From positions 1-64,000 of the forward strand of contig JAHQWL010000085.1 in NCBI GenBank assembly GCA_029856155.1: a stretch of 64,000 nt of DNA. Reading direction: 5' to 3'. The notes under the pieces were generated by a model. That model had not been told where the DNA came from and searched no databases. It saw nothing but the letters and a program-made list of their open reading frames with translations. Positions 9,209 to 18,575 of this stretch are shown piece after piece. The translations under genes and the position numbers were made by a program. This DNA comes from Promethearchaeia archaeon (GTDB lineage Archaea > Asgardarchaeota > Lokiarchaeia > Sigyniarchaeales > SOKP01). Within the stretch, counting starts at the first letter, position 1; every line of letters begins with the position of its first letter.

Positions 9209-9544
9209 ATGGAGGATGAAATTAAAAAAATTGATGAAGGCGCCAAAAAGAAAGAAACTTATATCAGAGATAGAACCGATAAGGAGTATGCTTCTAAAAT
9301 CGATGAAATCGAATTAAAATTAGGCCCTATTCGCGATGAATTCAAAGCGGTTGAAAAAAACCTCGATGAGTTGAATTTAAAGATCAAAGAATTAAAAAAG
9401 AGAAAAAGTGAATTGATTATTGCTGCACAACCGTTAATGAAAGATTTAAAACATGTGAATAAAGAAAAAGCAAGATATTTAGACAAGGAATTAAGGTTAA
9501 TCATTAAAGAAAAAAATATTAAAATGAAGGCTGTCAAGAAATAA
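9209..9544 (+). CDS. Short coiled-coil protein
   Basis: A 111-residue, highly charged protein, almost entirely Glu, Lys, Asp, Ile and Leu in heptad-like spacing, predicted to be one long coiled coil. It has no cysteine and no membrane segment. The start ATG at 9209 follows AAAGGGGAAAAA, a plausible ribosome binding site. It stands alone: the upstream acylase operon ends in a T tract and the downstream gene is on the other strand. Function unknown; it could be a structural or scaffolding protein. Confidence 0.5.
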   Translation: MEDEIKKIDEGAKKKETYIRDRTDKEYASKIDEIELKLGPIRDEFKAVEKNLDELNLKIKELKKRKSELIIAAQPLMKDLKHVNKEKARYLDKELRLIIKEKNIKMKAVKK

Positions 9545-9566
9545 AGATTGATAGAAAAAATAGAAT

Positions 9567-10904
9567 CTACTTAATTTTATATTGACTCTTTAAGAAATTG
9601 ACGATATAGTCTTTCACCTTATCTCGGTCCGGTAAGCTGGCAACCATACCATATATTGCTGCATCACCATCAGTCGATTCTCCGGGATTTTCAACAACGT
9701 CCTTAACTGTTTCTCTGAGATCTTTAAGGAAGGTATCAACAATCTCAGCATGATGAGGATTAACCATCATATGTAAAGCATTCGGAAATTGAATTCGGTC
9801 TAAATGCCAACCCTTTTTATCCATGCGATCTCCTAATTGATAAATATCTATCTTATCTGATGTAAAAGAAAAAACACTCATTACCGGTTTTCCTATTATA
9901 TATAGCTCAGGTATTTGATTTATTCCCTCAATTAATTTCTCTGAAGCATCCATTACGATTTTTGCTAATTTTAAATAACCATCCATTCCAAGGTGTTTCA
10001 ATGCTGCCCATGCTGCTGCGATAGCACCTCCAGGACGAGTTCCTCTCATAGATGGAGAGATGTATATACCACCCGTCCAATCTGTGTATACAGAGAATTG
10101 ATGTTTCCAAATCCTTTCTTTCCTATATAATATTGTAGATGCTCCTTTTGCACCGTAACCATATTTATGAACATCTGCACTAATGGATGTCACACCGGGC
10201 ACAGAAAAATCAAAATCAGGGACTTCATAGCCAAGTTTTTTAACAAAGGGTAACATAAAGCCTCCCAGACATGCATCAACATGTAATCCAATACCATGTT
10301 CTTGAGCAACAATTCCCAATTCAGTAATGGGATCAACAACTCCTCTTGGGAAATCACATGCTGAACCAACAATTAATATGGTATTTTCTGTAATAGCATT
10401 TTTCATTGCATTTACATCTGCTCGATGAGTTTCGCTATCAACCGGTACTTTAACTATTTTTACTTTAAAATAATCAGCAGCTTTATCAAACGAGGGATGA
10501 GCTGAACTAGGTACCACCATTTCTGGTTCTTTTATGTTTGGAAACTTTTCCTCTGCCCAATCTCTGTAGGTTTTAATAGCCATAAGAAGGCTTTCAGTTC
10601 CTCCTGAAGTCATACTTCCACAGCATCTTTTGTCTCCATTAAATAGGTCGACAGTCATTGAAATTACTTCTGTTTCAAACATCCTCAAGCTTGGAAAAGC
10701 CATTGGACTGAGAGCATTCTTAGAAAAAAACATTGTATATGCTTTCTTGAGCATCTCAGTATGCTCATCTGTAGCGTGATATACCAAACTCCATACTTTG
10801 CCATTTCTCCAGTTTATATCATCTTTACGTATATTTTCCATATCTTTCAATAAGTCAGCTTCAGGGATTCCATTTTCTGGTAAAACTACTTTAGGTCTAG
10901 CCAT
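9567..10904 (-). CDS. Sphingosine-1-phosphate lyase-like PLP enzyme
   Basis: A 445-residue fold-type I PLP enzyme of the group II decarboxylase/S1P lyase branch. Visible features: SGGTES at 100-105 (phosphate binding), His208 and Asp210 in LHVDACLGGF (Asp pairs with the pyridine nitrogen), and the PLP lysine Lys247 in SADVHKYGYGAKG. The C-terminal half has the S1P-lyase-specific patterns TDWTGGIYISPSMRGTRPGG, KKGWHLDRIQFPNALH and AAIYGMV, which distinguish it from glutamate or tyrosine decarboxylases. The eukaryotic enzyme has an extra N-terminal membrane helix, absent here, as in bacterial homologues. The reaction would be cleavage of a phosphorylated long-chain amino alcohol into an aldehyde and phosphoethanolamine. 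The natural archaeal substrate is unknown. It is followed downstream by an 18-nt-separated convergent coiled-coil gene. Gene order gives no pathway, though the Cwh43-like protein nearby is suggestive. Confidence 0.85.
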   Translation of the reverse strand: MARPKVVLPENGIPEADLLKDMENIRKDDINWRNGKVWSLVYHATDEHTEMLKKAYTMFFSKNALSPMAFPSLRMFETEVISMTVDLFNGDKRCCGSMTSGGTESLLMAIKTYRDWAEEKFPNIKEPEMVVPSSAHPSFDKAADYFKVKIVKVPVDSETHRADVNAMKNAITENTILIVGSACDFPRGVVDPITELGIVAQEHGIGLHVDACLGGFMLPFVKKLGYEVPDFDFSVPGVTSISADVHKYGYGAKGASTILYRKERIWKHQFSVYTDWTGGIYISPSMRGTRPGGAIAAAWAALKHLGMDGYLKLAKIVMDASEKLIEGINQIPELYIIGKPVMSVFSFTSDKIDIYQLGDRMDKKGWHLDRIQFPNALHMMVNPHHAEIVDTFLKDLRETVKDVVENPGESTDGDAAIYGMVASLPDRDKVKDYIVNFLKSQYKIK

Positions 10905-10983
10905 TTTATTTTCACATAAGACTATTTTTTTATTAAATATGTTTAGTTAATTTTAAAATAATAATTATTCTAACTTCAAATTT

Positions 10984-12138
10984 TTAAATTTGTAGAGGAT
11001 ATTTCCCATATTCTAAAGTAGCTTCAATCATCCATTTTAAGCGTTCAACAGAAATCTCAGGGTGAAAATTAGCAGGAGATAACATAAATCCGCCTCCAGA
11101 GCCCATCGCTTTGATTGCCTCTTTCACAGCTTGAATAACTTCATTTTTTTGTGCTTTTACCAAGATATGTCTAGTATCGATATTTCCTGATAGACATAAT
11201 TTATCTCCTACTTTCTTTTTGACTAAATATGGATCTACCAATGGAGGTTCTAAGCATTGGAGTCCATCGAAACCAGATTCAACTATAAAATCTAAAAGAC
11301 TAGTAACATCTCCATCCGTATGTAAGATATATTTTCCACCCCAATCATGAATTGCCTCTGCTACTTCTTGATAACGCGGTAATAAATATTCATTAAAGTA
11401 TTTTGGATTTATCATTGGTCCTCCACTATGTGCAATATCTCCACCCTCTAGAAAAATTTTGGCACCACAATCTGAGTATGCTTTAAATACAGTTAAAACG
11501 AAATCTGTAGTATACCTGAAACGCTCCTCGATTAATTTAGGATCATTTTTTAAAGCTCTAACGAAATAGGTCATTCCCATTCCTTGCCAAACGGGGGGAA
11601 AGACTGAAGTTAGGGCGTTTTGAGCAAATATACAAATATCTTCCTTAATATCACGGCACTTCCTAACAACGCCTTTGTAAAATTTTTTAGCCTTTCTGTA
11701 TTCTTCTTTAAGATCTGGTTTTGGGTATGCTTCCCAATCTACTCTATTCTTAATATATCCCCCATAATAATCTGGGTATGGGTTTCCATCAATATTTCTT
11801 ACCTTGTGTCGCTTCCCAAATATATCTGTCATCTCAGTTTGACTTTCGAGGATAAATGGAATGTATTGAATACCAACACCATCAAAGCCTAATTCATAAC
11901 CAGCTCGAACTGTTTTTGCAAAGACACTAATTTCAATATCATCGAGGATTTGATTAATCTTTTCAACCCATTCATCGGGATATTTTTGTTCCATCTCATC
12001 AAAAACGTCAAATGCGGTTTTTTCAGGTTTTCCTAATATCTTATCAGCAACGTTTCCATCAATATTTATTGTATGAGTTGGAATTCTATCTGGTTCTTCC
12101 AGATTTAATGCCGTCCAGATTCGATCAAAACTATCCAT
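10984..12138 (-). CDS. Uroporphyrinogen decarboxylase-family methyltransferase-like protein
   Basis: A 384-residue TIM-barrel protein of the UroD/MtaA/CmuA superfamily. Typical elements are the N-terminal RIWTALNLEEPDRIP, a central ALTSVFPPVWQGMG, the EGGDIAHSGGPMINPKYF segment, YILHTDGD and the C-terminal LCLSGNIDTRHIL. The superfamily includes haem-pathway UroD and corrinoid:coenzyme methyltransferases. The N-terminal EPDRIP form is the one seen in the methyltransferase-like members of anaerobes rather than in true HemE. No corrinoid protein or haem gene is adjacent. It lies between the acyl-CoA dehydrogenase and the S1P-lyase-like gene on the same strand. A methyl-transfer role is likely but unproven. 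Confidence 0.75.
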   Translation of the reverse strand: MDSFDRIWTALNLEEPDRIPTHTINIDGNVADKILGKPEKTAFDVFDEMEQKYPDEWVEKINQILDDIEISVFAKTVRAGYELGFDGVGIQYIPFILESQTEMTDIFGKRHKVRNIDGNPYPDYYGGYIKNRVDWEAYPKPDLKEEYRKAKKFYKGVVRKCRDIKEDICIFAQNALTSVFPPVWQGMGMTYFVRALKNDPKLIEERFRYTTDFVLTVFKAYSDCGAKIFLEGGDIAHSGGPMINPKYFNEYLLPRYQEVAEAIHDWGGKYILHTDGDVTSLLDFIVESGFDGLQCLEPPLVDPYLVKKKVGDKLCLSGNIDTRHILVKAQKNEVIQAVKEAIKAMGSGGGFMLSPANFHPEISVERLKWMIEATLEYGKYPLQI

Positions 12139-12245
12139 AATTAAGTCTTTGTGTAAATATTAAAATTAAAAGGTTAAGAATTTTAAAATTCTAAGATATG
12201 GATAAAAAAATTTCATCTTATTTTTTTTATTAGATAAGTATACAA

Positions 12246-13985
12246 TTAATCATTCATTTGATATGCGTCTTTTAAGGCGTGTACCACGTTCCAGACTTTG
12301 GTAAATCTCTCCTGATCCACATTAGGTTTTTTAATCATCTTTAAACACCATTCCATCTGCTCAGGTTTAGCGCTAGGTTTTTGATAAAGGTTTAAAGCAT
12401 ATTTCGAAAAATCTCTTACCAGAAAATCGAAAATTTGATCAACAGTATCTTCATCAATGTTGTATATCGGAGCATTTTCAATGATAAGGTGAGCATAGAC
12501 AATAAGAGAAAAGATCTCACCAATTCCGGAGAGCATAAAATCCATATCCTTTTGCTGTTCTGCATCTGGAGTCGCTTTAGTTCCTAAAAGGTTGAATAGT
12601 TTTATTTGTTCCAAAAAGATTTTAACATTAGGTAAATTATACTTCTCAAAAGCTGGTTTCCAATCATGAAAGCGCACTCGTCCTAATCCACGAGCAGGCC
12701 CTTGATTGAAAAGAAAATCATCATTTCTTATAGCATCTTGTTTAGGAACTTCTTCATAACTTTTATGATTCATGAAGAAGTTTAGCATAAATTTCAAAAT
12801 TAGGGCAATGTTCACATGAACCGTACCCTCGAGTTTTGGTAAAGCCCGAATATCTGTAGCTGCGTTCTCAAAATACATATCTTTCTCAAAACCCTTTGCT
12901 GCAATAACATCCCATAAGAGATTGATAACTTCTTCCCCTTGTGTTGTTGTCTTCATTTTCATAACAGGAGCATAAAGTAGATAGCGCCGATCTTTTTTAG
13001 AAGCTACGCGCATGTAATCGGCAGTTCTTAAGCCAAATAATTTCATAGCGACCAATCTTGTATAGGCATCAATAAAATTTTGTTTAACGTGTTGAAAATC
13101 AGTGACATACATATTATATAATCTACGATAAGAAGCATGATGAATCGCTTCATAAAAGGCATGCGTACAAATACCGATTGAAGCCCATCCTAGATTATAT
13201 TTACCAACATTTACAGTATTAAGTGAAGCATTCCACGCATCCTCTCCTTTAGAAAGAATTTCATCTTCTGTAATGGGATAATCATGAAGAGCAAAGTTTG
13301 CCACATAATTTTGGCTATCGCAGATATTTTTTTTCAATTCATAATTTTTGTGTTTATAATTTGCTACAAAAAATACATATTGATCTTTATTTTTCATGTT
13401 ATAAGGAGGGATATTTCCATCTATATCAGCAAGTTTACCAAAATTTGAAACCATTTCCGCTTCGTTACCATTACCAATATAATATTTCTCTCCATTAGCC
13501 CTATAAGTTTCATCTTCTTGTAATGTAAGCTTCATCTCAGTTCCATAAATATCTGCTCCGTGCGCTTTTTCTGAAAGGCCAAACGCAAATATGGCTCCTT
13601 CATTAAGTAATTGAGCTGCCTTCTTCTTCATTATTTCGTTCTTACTCATCCATATGGGTCCAAGTCCTAGAATGGAGACTTGCCAAGTATACCAATAATT
13701 AAGACCATAAAACGCAAGAATTTCGTTAAATTCGCAAATACGCCATGTATCCCAACGATAATTCTCATCATTACCATATGGAGTGGGTGTTAGAAGCTGT
13801 GCAAAAATTTTGTTGTTTTTTTGAAACTCAATAAAATCAGAATACCAAACCCTTTCGTGATAATCTTCTTTTAGTTTTGCTTTCCCCTTCTTTTCGAAAA
13901 AATCAATAGTTTTAAGCATAATATCCTTAGACTTCTCATCGGGATAATAGCGATCATGCTTTTTAGGATTTAATAAAATTGTCAT
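12246..13985 (-). CDS. Acyl-CoA dehydrogenase family protein
   Basis: A 579-residue flavoenzyme. Residues 130-155 contain the FAD/acyl-binding stretch FGLSEKAHGADIYGTEMKL. The C-terminal helical domain has TTQGEEVINLLWDVIAAKGF and LPKLEGTVHVN, where Glu386 sits at the position of the catalytic base of medium-chain acyl-CoA dehydrogenase. The length is greater than the usual 380 residues and near that of long acyl-CoA dehydrogenases or oxidases, with extra sequence at both ends. The reaction is presumably alpha,beta-desaturation of an acyl-CoA with electrons passed to an ETF, though no ETF genes are in the window. It is the first gene of a same-strand run with the UroD-like and S1P-lyase-like genes, with 107- and 79-nt gaps. 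Confidence 0.8.
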   Translation of the reverse strand: MTILLNPKKHDRYYPDEKSKDIMLKTIDFFEKKGKAKLKEDYHERVWYSDFIEFQKNNKIFAQLLTPTPYGNDENYRWDTWRICEFNEILAFYGLNYWYTWQVSILGLGPIWMSKNEIMKKKAAQLLNEGAIFAFGLSEKAHGADIYGTEMKLTLQEDETYRANGEKYYIGNGNEAEMVSNFGKLADIDGNIPPYNMKNKDQYVFFVANYKHKNYELKKNICDSQNYVANFALHDYPITEDEILSKGEDAWNASLNTVNVGKYNLGWASIGICTHAFYEAIHHASYRRLYNMYVTDFQHVKQNFIDAYTRLVAMKLFGLRTADYMRVASKKDRRYLLYAPVMKMKTTTQGEEVINLLWDVIAAKGFEKDMYFENAATDIRALPKLEGTVHVNIALILKFMLNFFMNHKSYEEVPKQDAIRNDDFLFNQGPARGLGRVRFHDWKPAFEKYNLPNVKIFLEQIKLFNLLGTKATPDAEQQKDMDFMLSGIGEIFSLIVYAHLIIENAPIYNIDEDTVDQIFDFLVRDFSKYALNLYQKPSAKPEQMEWCLKMIKKPNVDQERFTKVWNVVHALKDAYQMND

Positions 13986-14035
13986 TAGTTTACATTTCTC
14001 TGTTTAATTATTTGATTAATTTGAAAAATCGTTAA

Positions 14036-14233
14036 GAAATTATAAAAATTGGGATTATTAACGTTTTATCAATCATCAGGAAAGAAGGGCTTATAGGACT
14101 ATTAGAAATTGTTAAAAATCGGGGATTTCAGTTAAATCAAAAATTAGTTAATGAATGCCATCTAAATGATGATGTGAGGAAATATTTACAACCACTCTAT
14201 CCTTACTCCTTAACTCCTATATATTGCTATTAG
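14036..14233 (+). pseudogene. Remnant of a DUF3368/VapC-like PIN toxin
   Basis: The 328-nt spacer between the acyl-CoA dehydrogenase and the propeller gene carries an open plus-strand stretch without a start codon. Its translation includes IGIINVLSIIRKEGLI and NRGFQLNQKLVNEC. This matches the C-terminal hallmark of DUF3368 proteins (PIN-fold, VapC-like): a GxLGxLL-x-AKxxGLI helix followed by a GFxL-xxxL helix. The catalytic N-terminal half is missing and no antitoxin is visible. I read it as a decayed toxin gene; the identification rests on about 45 residues. Confidence 0.45.
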
Positions 14234-14314
14234 TGTTTCAACCTAATAAACTAATAATTTTATATATAGAGCAATCATCTATACTATTATAAAACTTTTT
14301 GAGGGTTTTTCTAT

Positions 14315-15865
14315 ATGAATAAAAAATCTAAAACTTATTTGATTCCTTTTGTGATTTTTATTATTTCTTTAGTTTTGTTTTCTTTTAAAATGCCAATTTC
14401 CAATCAAAATCAAGAATTAAATGATAAAAATTTAAATCTTAGAGTAAGTGGCATGGATTATAGTAATGCAACAGTAATTTCTGACGGTATTCAAGATATT
14501 ATCTGGAATGATGGTGTGAGTCGTTATCCAGACATTGCTTTAGATCACTTGGGTAATGTTCATGTAGTATGGGCAGATGATACTGATGGGATCTGGGGAA
14601 CTGATTATGAAATTATGTACGCTAGTTATACAGCAAGCTCAGGATGGTCGTTCGCCACTGTGATTTCTGATGGTTATGATGATATCTATTGGAATAATGA
14701 TTGGAGTGTTAATCCTGTTATAGCCATAGATAGCTCAAATAATATACATGTGGTATGGGCAGACGAGACTAATGGGATCTGGGGTACTGATACAGAAATA
14801 ATGCATGTAAGTTATTCCAGTTCTACAGGGTGGTCAAATGTTACTGTGATTTCTGATGGATATAATAATAATTATTGGAATAGTGATGATAGTCTACAAC
14901 CAGCAATCACAATTGACAACAATGATAACATTCATGTAGTATGGTGTGATAATACAAATGGTATATGGGGATCTGATTGGGAGATAATGTACGCTAGTTA
15001 TTCCGCAAGTACTGGTTGGTCTAATGCTACAGTTATTTCTGATGGATATAATGATATCTATTGGAATGATGACAGCAGTACGCATCCGTCAATCGCTTCG
15101 GATAATACAGGGGATATTCATGTTGTTTGGCAAGATAATTCTATTGGAGTTTGGGGTATTGATGCAGAAATAATGTATGCTCGCTATTCTACAAGCTTAG
15201 GGTGGTCTAATGCCACAGTTATTTCTGATGGACACAATAATATTTATTGGAATGATGGTCATAGCGTTGATCCAGATATCGCAATAGACAGCTCAAATAA
15301 TGTCCATGTGGTATGGAGCGATAATACTGATGGTGCTTGGGGCAGTGATGAAGAAATTATGTATACGAGTTATATATTAGACTGGGCCATTCCCATTGTA
15401 ATCTCTGATGGATATGATGATATCTTTTGGAATAATGGAGAAAGTATATCTCCTTCTATTACGATCAATCCAAATAATATTATTTATGTAGCATGGGAAG
15501 ATGACACACTAGGAGCTTGGGGTGGTGGAGATTCCATTGATGAGGAAATAATGTGTGTTAATTATACAGTAGGAGATGGCTGGTCTGATGTCACTATAAT
15601 TTCGGATGGAGCGGGTGGTATTTATTGGAATGACCATATCAGCCGAGAAGTTTCAATTGTTGCTGGGACTAATATTGTTCATGCCGTATGGCAAGATAAC
15701 ACTAATGGGATTTGGGGAATTGATGAAGAAATAATGTATACAACTATTTCAATTCCAATTGTTCCAGGAGGGAAAGGGATTCCATTTGGTAATGTTTACT
15801 TATTAATCACATTAGTATCTACGGTAGCGCTAGTAATTTTAGTTAAAAAAAAAAATAAATTCTAA
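14315..15865 (+). CDS. Secreted seven-repeat beta-propeller protein with CTERM-like tail
   Basis: A 516-residue surface protein. Residues 1-27 form a signal peptide or anchor. Seven tandem repeats of about 60 residues follow, each with the plan TVISDG-x(4)-YWND-x(5)-P-x-IAID-x-x-N-x-HVVW-x-DNT-x-G-x-WG-x-D-x-EIMY and ending in GWS, consistent with a seven-bladed propeller. Asp-rich turns might bind calcium. After the last blade come GGKGIPFG, a hydrophobic helix and a basic KKKNKF tail. This is a tripartite C-terminal sorting signal like the one in the protein at 39997-40833. It is probably displayed on the cell envelope. The ligand is unknown. Repeats 2-5 are the most alike, which points to internal duplication. 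Confidence 0.75.
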   Translation: MNKKSKTYLIPFVIFIISLVLFSFKMPISNQNQELNDKNLNLRVSGMDYSNATVISDGIQDIIWNDGVSRYPDIALDHLGNVHVVWADDTDGIWGTDYEIMYASYTASSGWSFATVISDGYDDIYWNNDWSVNPVIAIDSSNNIHVVWADETNGIWGTDTEIMHVSYSSSTGWSNVTVISDGYNNNYWNSDDSLQPAITIDNNDNIHVVWCDNTNGIWGSDWEIMYASYSASTGWSNATVISDGYNDIYWNDDSSTHPSIASDNTGDIHVVWQDNSIGVWGIDAEIMYARYSTSLGWSNATVISDGHNNIYWNDGHSVDPDIAIDSSNNVHVVWSDNTDGAWGSDEEIMYTSYILDWAIPIVISDGYDDIFWNNGESISPSITINPNNIIYVAWEDDTLGAWGGGDSIDEEIMCVNYTVGDGWSDVTIISDGAGGIYWNDHISREVSIVAGTNIVHAVWQDNTNGIWGIDEEIMYTTISIPIVPGGKGIPFGNVYLLITLVSTVALVILVKKKNKF

Positions 15866-15940
15866 TTTTTTTATATATATTTAGTTCCATTGAGTTCAAT
15901 AAGCTTTAATTCTATAAGATTATTATTAGTATCTCTTTAT

Positions 15941-15987
15941 AATTGCTATATTTTAACAATTTTATTTAATAGCAAATAATAGCAATT
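15941..15987. promoter_or_regulatory. Inverted repeat upstream of iorA
   Basis: AATTGCTAT (15941-15949) and ATAGCAATT (15979-15987) are perfectly complementary 9-nt arms separated by 29 nt, with a further AATAGCAA between them. They lie 64-110 nt upstream of the iorA start. They could be an operator or chance in AT-rich DNA. Confidence 0.25.
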
Positions 15988-16050
15988 GTTTTTTGCAAAA
16001 AGAAATTTAATTAATATTGATCTTAATTACGAATTTATTTTCATAAGATA

Positions 16051-18000
16051 ATGAGTAAAAACATAATTGTTAATGGAAAATTTGGTGATGAAGGGTTTCT
16101 TTTAGGAAATGAAGCGATTGTTCGTGGTGCTCTAGAAAGTGGTATTGATATCTATACTTATTACCCGGGTACGCCCAGCTCTGAAGTTGGAGAAACATTT
16201 ACGGATATTTACAAGGAAACAGGAATGAAATGGGTTGAATGCAGTATTAACGAAAAAGTGGCGATAGAAGTTGCAGGGGCTGCTTATGCTAGAGGTGCCA
16301 CTGCAATGGTCGGCATGAAAAATGTTGGGTTAAATGTGGCTTCAGATCCTTTATTTGCTCTTGCTACAACGCGACCAAATAATAAAAATTCAGCTATGGT
16401 TATTTTAGTTGCTGATGATCCTCAACAGTATTCGAGTGCGGTAGAAATGGATTCTCGAAATTATTTAAAACTTTTTAAAATTCCCGCATTAGAACCCAGT
16501 AATCCTCAGGAATGTTTGGATTTTACTAAAGAAGCATTTAAAATATCGAGGAAATTAAAGCTTCCCGTATTATTAAGGACAGTTACAATGGTTTCTCACG
16601 CTAGGAGTAATGTAATTATTGGAGAAATAAAGCAATCGAAAATTGAAGAGGATTTTGATTTACCAAAAGAAGTTAATGTAGCACTTAGAATTTTTTTTTT
16701 AGATATGAAGGAAAATCACATATATAATAGAATGAAGGAAGCATTAGAAATGTCTGAAAACAGTACGTTAAACAGAGTTGAAAATGAGGACGCTATAAAT
16801 GAGTTTAAGTTAGGAATCATAACTAGTGGTGTATCATACACTTATGTACTCGAAGCACTACGGTTTCTTGAATTAAATGTACCACTTCTTAAAATCGGCT
16901 TTATAAATCCCATTCCAGTTAAAAAAATAACCTCTTTTCTTGAGACATATGACCAAGTATTTATTATAGAAGAAAACGATACCTTTCTCGAAACTCAGAT
17001 TCTTGCTATTGCCCAAATGAATAAGCTTAAAGTGATAATTCATGGGAAGGATCCATTCTCCTATTCTAAAAAAAATTCACTGTTGCCTTTTGTGGGAGAA
17101 TTGAATCCTACTTTAGTTGCTTTAGCATTGATAAAAATAACTAATTTAAAACCTAAAGTAGACATAAACGAAATTAATGAGAAAAAATACAATATAATGG
17201 AAAGAAAACCAATAATGTGTGCTGGATGTCCCCATAGAACAACAGGATATGCATTACAAAAAGCAGTTAAAAAAATTAAATCAAAAACAGGAAAAAATAT
17301 TTATTTTTATCAAGATATAGGGTGTTATACGCTATTAGCGTTGCCTCCTTTTTCATTTGCTAATGTTAAGTACTGTATGGGATCAAGTATAGCATTAGCT
17401 CAAGGAGTCGCTCGAACAAGTGAGAGTTTGAACATCGCAATCATAGGAGATGGTACATTTTTTCATTCTGGAATTCCTGCACTTCTAAATGGCATCTATA
17501 ATAAAACCCCAATTTTAGTTTTAATATTAGATAATGGATGGATCGGAATGACAGGTCAACAACCTCATCCAGGAAGTGATACTCGTTATTATAAAGAGGG
17601 AAATCTTAAGAAAAGTATAGATTTAGAACAGTTTTTGCGAGGTACTGGAGCTAATGTTGCAGCAATTAAGCACTATGAAAATATTGATGAGAGATATACT
17701 TCAAATTTAAAAAATCTCATTTTTGAAAAGGGAGTTGATATAGCAGAAAATAAAAATTTACATGTTATTCTCATAAAAGACGAATGTATTCAAAAAATTG
17801 TGAAAAGACAACCAATAATAATAAGATATGTTGATACTGAACTATGTAATAATTGTGGTATATGTTACAGTCAATTTTTATGTCCTGCTATTGATGAGAG
17901 AGACAATTCTGCCTTCATTGATTCAAATTTGTGCTTAGGATGTGGTATATGTGAAGAGATTTGCCCTAATAATGCTATTAATATGGAGGACGTATTATGA
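16051..18000 (+). CDS. iorA: Indolepyruvate ferredoxin oxidoreductase, alpha subunit
   Basis: A 649-residue subunit of indolepyruvate:ferredoxin oxidoreductase, which oxidatively decarboxylates aryl pyruvates from aromatic amino acids to aryl-acetyl-CoA and reduces ferredoxin. The pyrimidine-binding domain is N-terminal (YYPGTPSSEVGE, ECSINEKVAIEVAGAAYARG). The TPP domain is central (CAGCPHRTTGYAL, then GDGTFFHSGIPALLNGIYN about residue 465-485 and LDNGWIGMTGQQPHPG). The C-terminus carries two [4Fe-4S] motifs, CNNCGICYSQFLCP and CLGCGICEEICP. Length and order fit the family. Its TGA stop overlaps the iorB ATG by 4 nt, so the subunits are translationally coupled. The enzyme is typical of peptide-fermenting archaea. 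Confidence 0.93.
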   Translation: MSKNIIVNGKFGDEGFLLGNEAIVRGALESGIDIYTYYPGTPSSEVGETFTDIYKETGMKWVECSINEKVAIEVAGAAYARGATAMVGMKNVGLNVASDPLFALATTRPNNKNSAMVILVADDPQQYSSAVEMDSRNYLKLFKIPALEPSNPQECLDFTKEAFKISRKLKLPVLLRTVTMVSHARSNVIIGEIKQSKIEEDFDLPKEVNVALRIFFLDMKENHIYNRMKEALEMSENSTLNRVENEDAINEFKLGIITSGVSYTYVLEALRFLELNVPLLKIGFINPIPVKKITSFLETYDQVFIIEENDTFLETQILAIAQMNKLKVIIHGKDPFSYSKKNSLLPFVGELNPTLVALALIKITNLKPKVDINEINEKKYNIMERKPIMCAGCPHRTTGYALQKAVKKIKSKTGKNIYFYQDIGCYTLLALPPFSFANVKYCMGSSIALAQGVARTSESLNIAIIGDGTFFHSGIPALLNGIYNKTPILVLILDNGWIGMTGQQPHPGSDTRYYKEGNLKKSIDLEQFLRGTGANVAAIKHYENIDERYTSNLKNLIFEKGVDIAENKNLHVILIKDECIQKIVKRQPIIIRYVDTELCNNCGICYSQFLCPAIDERDNSAFIDSNLCLGCGICEEICPNNAINMEDVL

Positions 18001-18575
18001 CTTTCGATAATTATACTATTGTAATTACCGGCTTAGGTGGACAAGGCTTAATTCGATTATTACAAATTTTAGGAAACGCCTTGGTGAATCAAGGGTATAA
18101 AGTAATAACCTCTGAAACCCATGGTCTTAGTCAAAGAGGAGGTAAAGTGACATGTTTCCTTCGCTTTGGAAATAAGTTGAAAGCTCCAATACCAATGATA
18201 GGATCAGCTGATATGATAATTGCTTTAGAAGAAAGCAGTATCATAGATGTGTTAAAATATGCTAAAATTGACAAAACTACCAAATTAATTATATCTACTT
18301 ATGAAAACCATAATATTGGTAAGGAATATCCTTCTTTAGATTATCTATTAAAAATTCTATATGAAAATTCAGACTATATTTATTTTATCCCCACTATGGA
18401 AATGGCCGTAAAGCATACTAATAATCTAAAAACCATGAATATTGTAATATTAGGCTACATCCTCAGATTTCTACCATTAAAACACTCTATTATTGAGGAA
18501 TCAATAAAACAGAATTTCTCAGGGGAAGCTTTAGAAATGAATTTAAATGCATTTAATGAAGCATTTAACTTATAA
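17997..18575 (+). CDS. iorB: Indolepyruvate ferredoxin oxidoreductase, beta subunit
   Basis: A 192-residue gamma-type domain of the 2-oxoacid:ferredoxin oxidoreductases. It opens with the nucleotide-binding-like ITGLGGQGLIRLLQILG and continues with ETHGLSQRGGKVTCFLRFG, both hallmarks of IorB and the PorC/G family. It overlaps iorA by 4 nt (ATGA) and forms the heterodimer with it. Its 3' end overlaps the convergent longin/TPR gene by 6 nt. Nothing is unusual in the sequence. Confidence 0.92.
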   Translation: MTFDNYTIVITGLGGQGLIRLLQILGNALVNQGYKVITSETHGLSQRGGKVTCFLRFGNKLKAPIPMIGSADMIIALEESSIIDVLKYAKIDKTTKLIISTYENHNIGKEYPSLDYLLKILYENSDYIYFIPTMEMAVKHTNNLKTMNIVILGYILRFLPLKHSIIEESIKQNFSGEALEMNLNAFNEAFNL

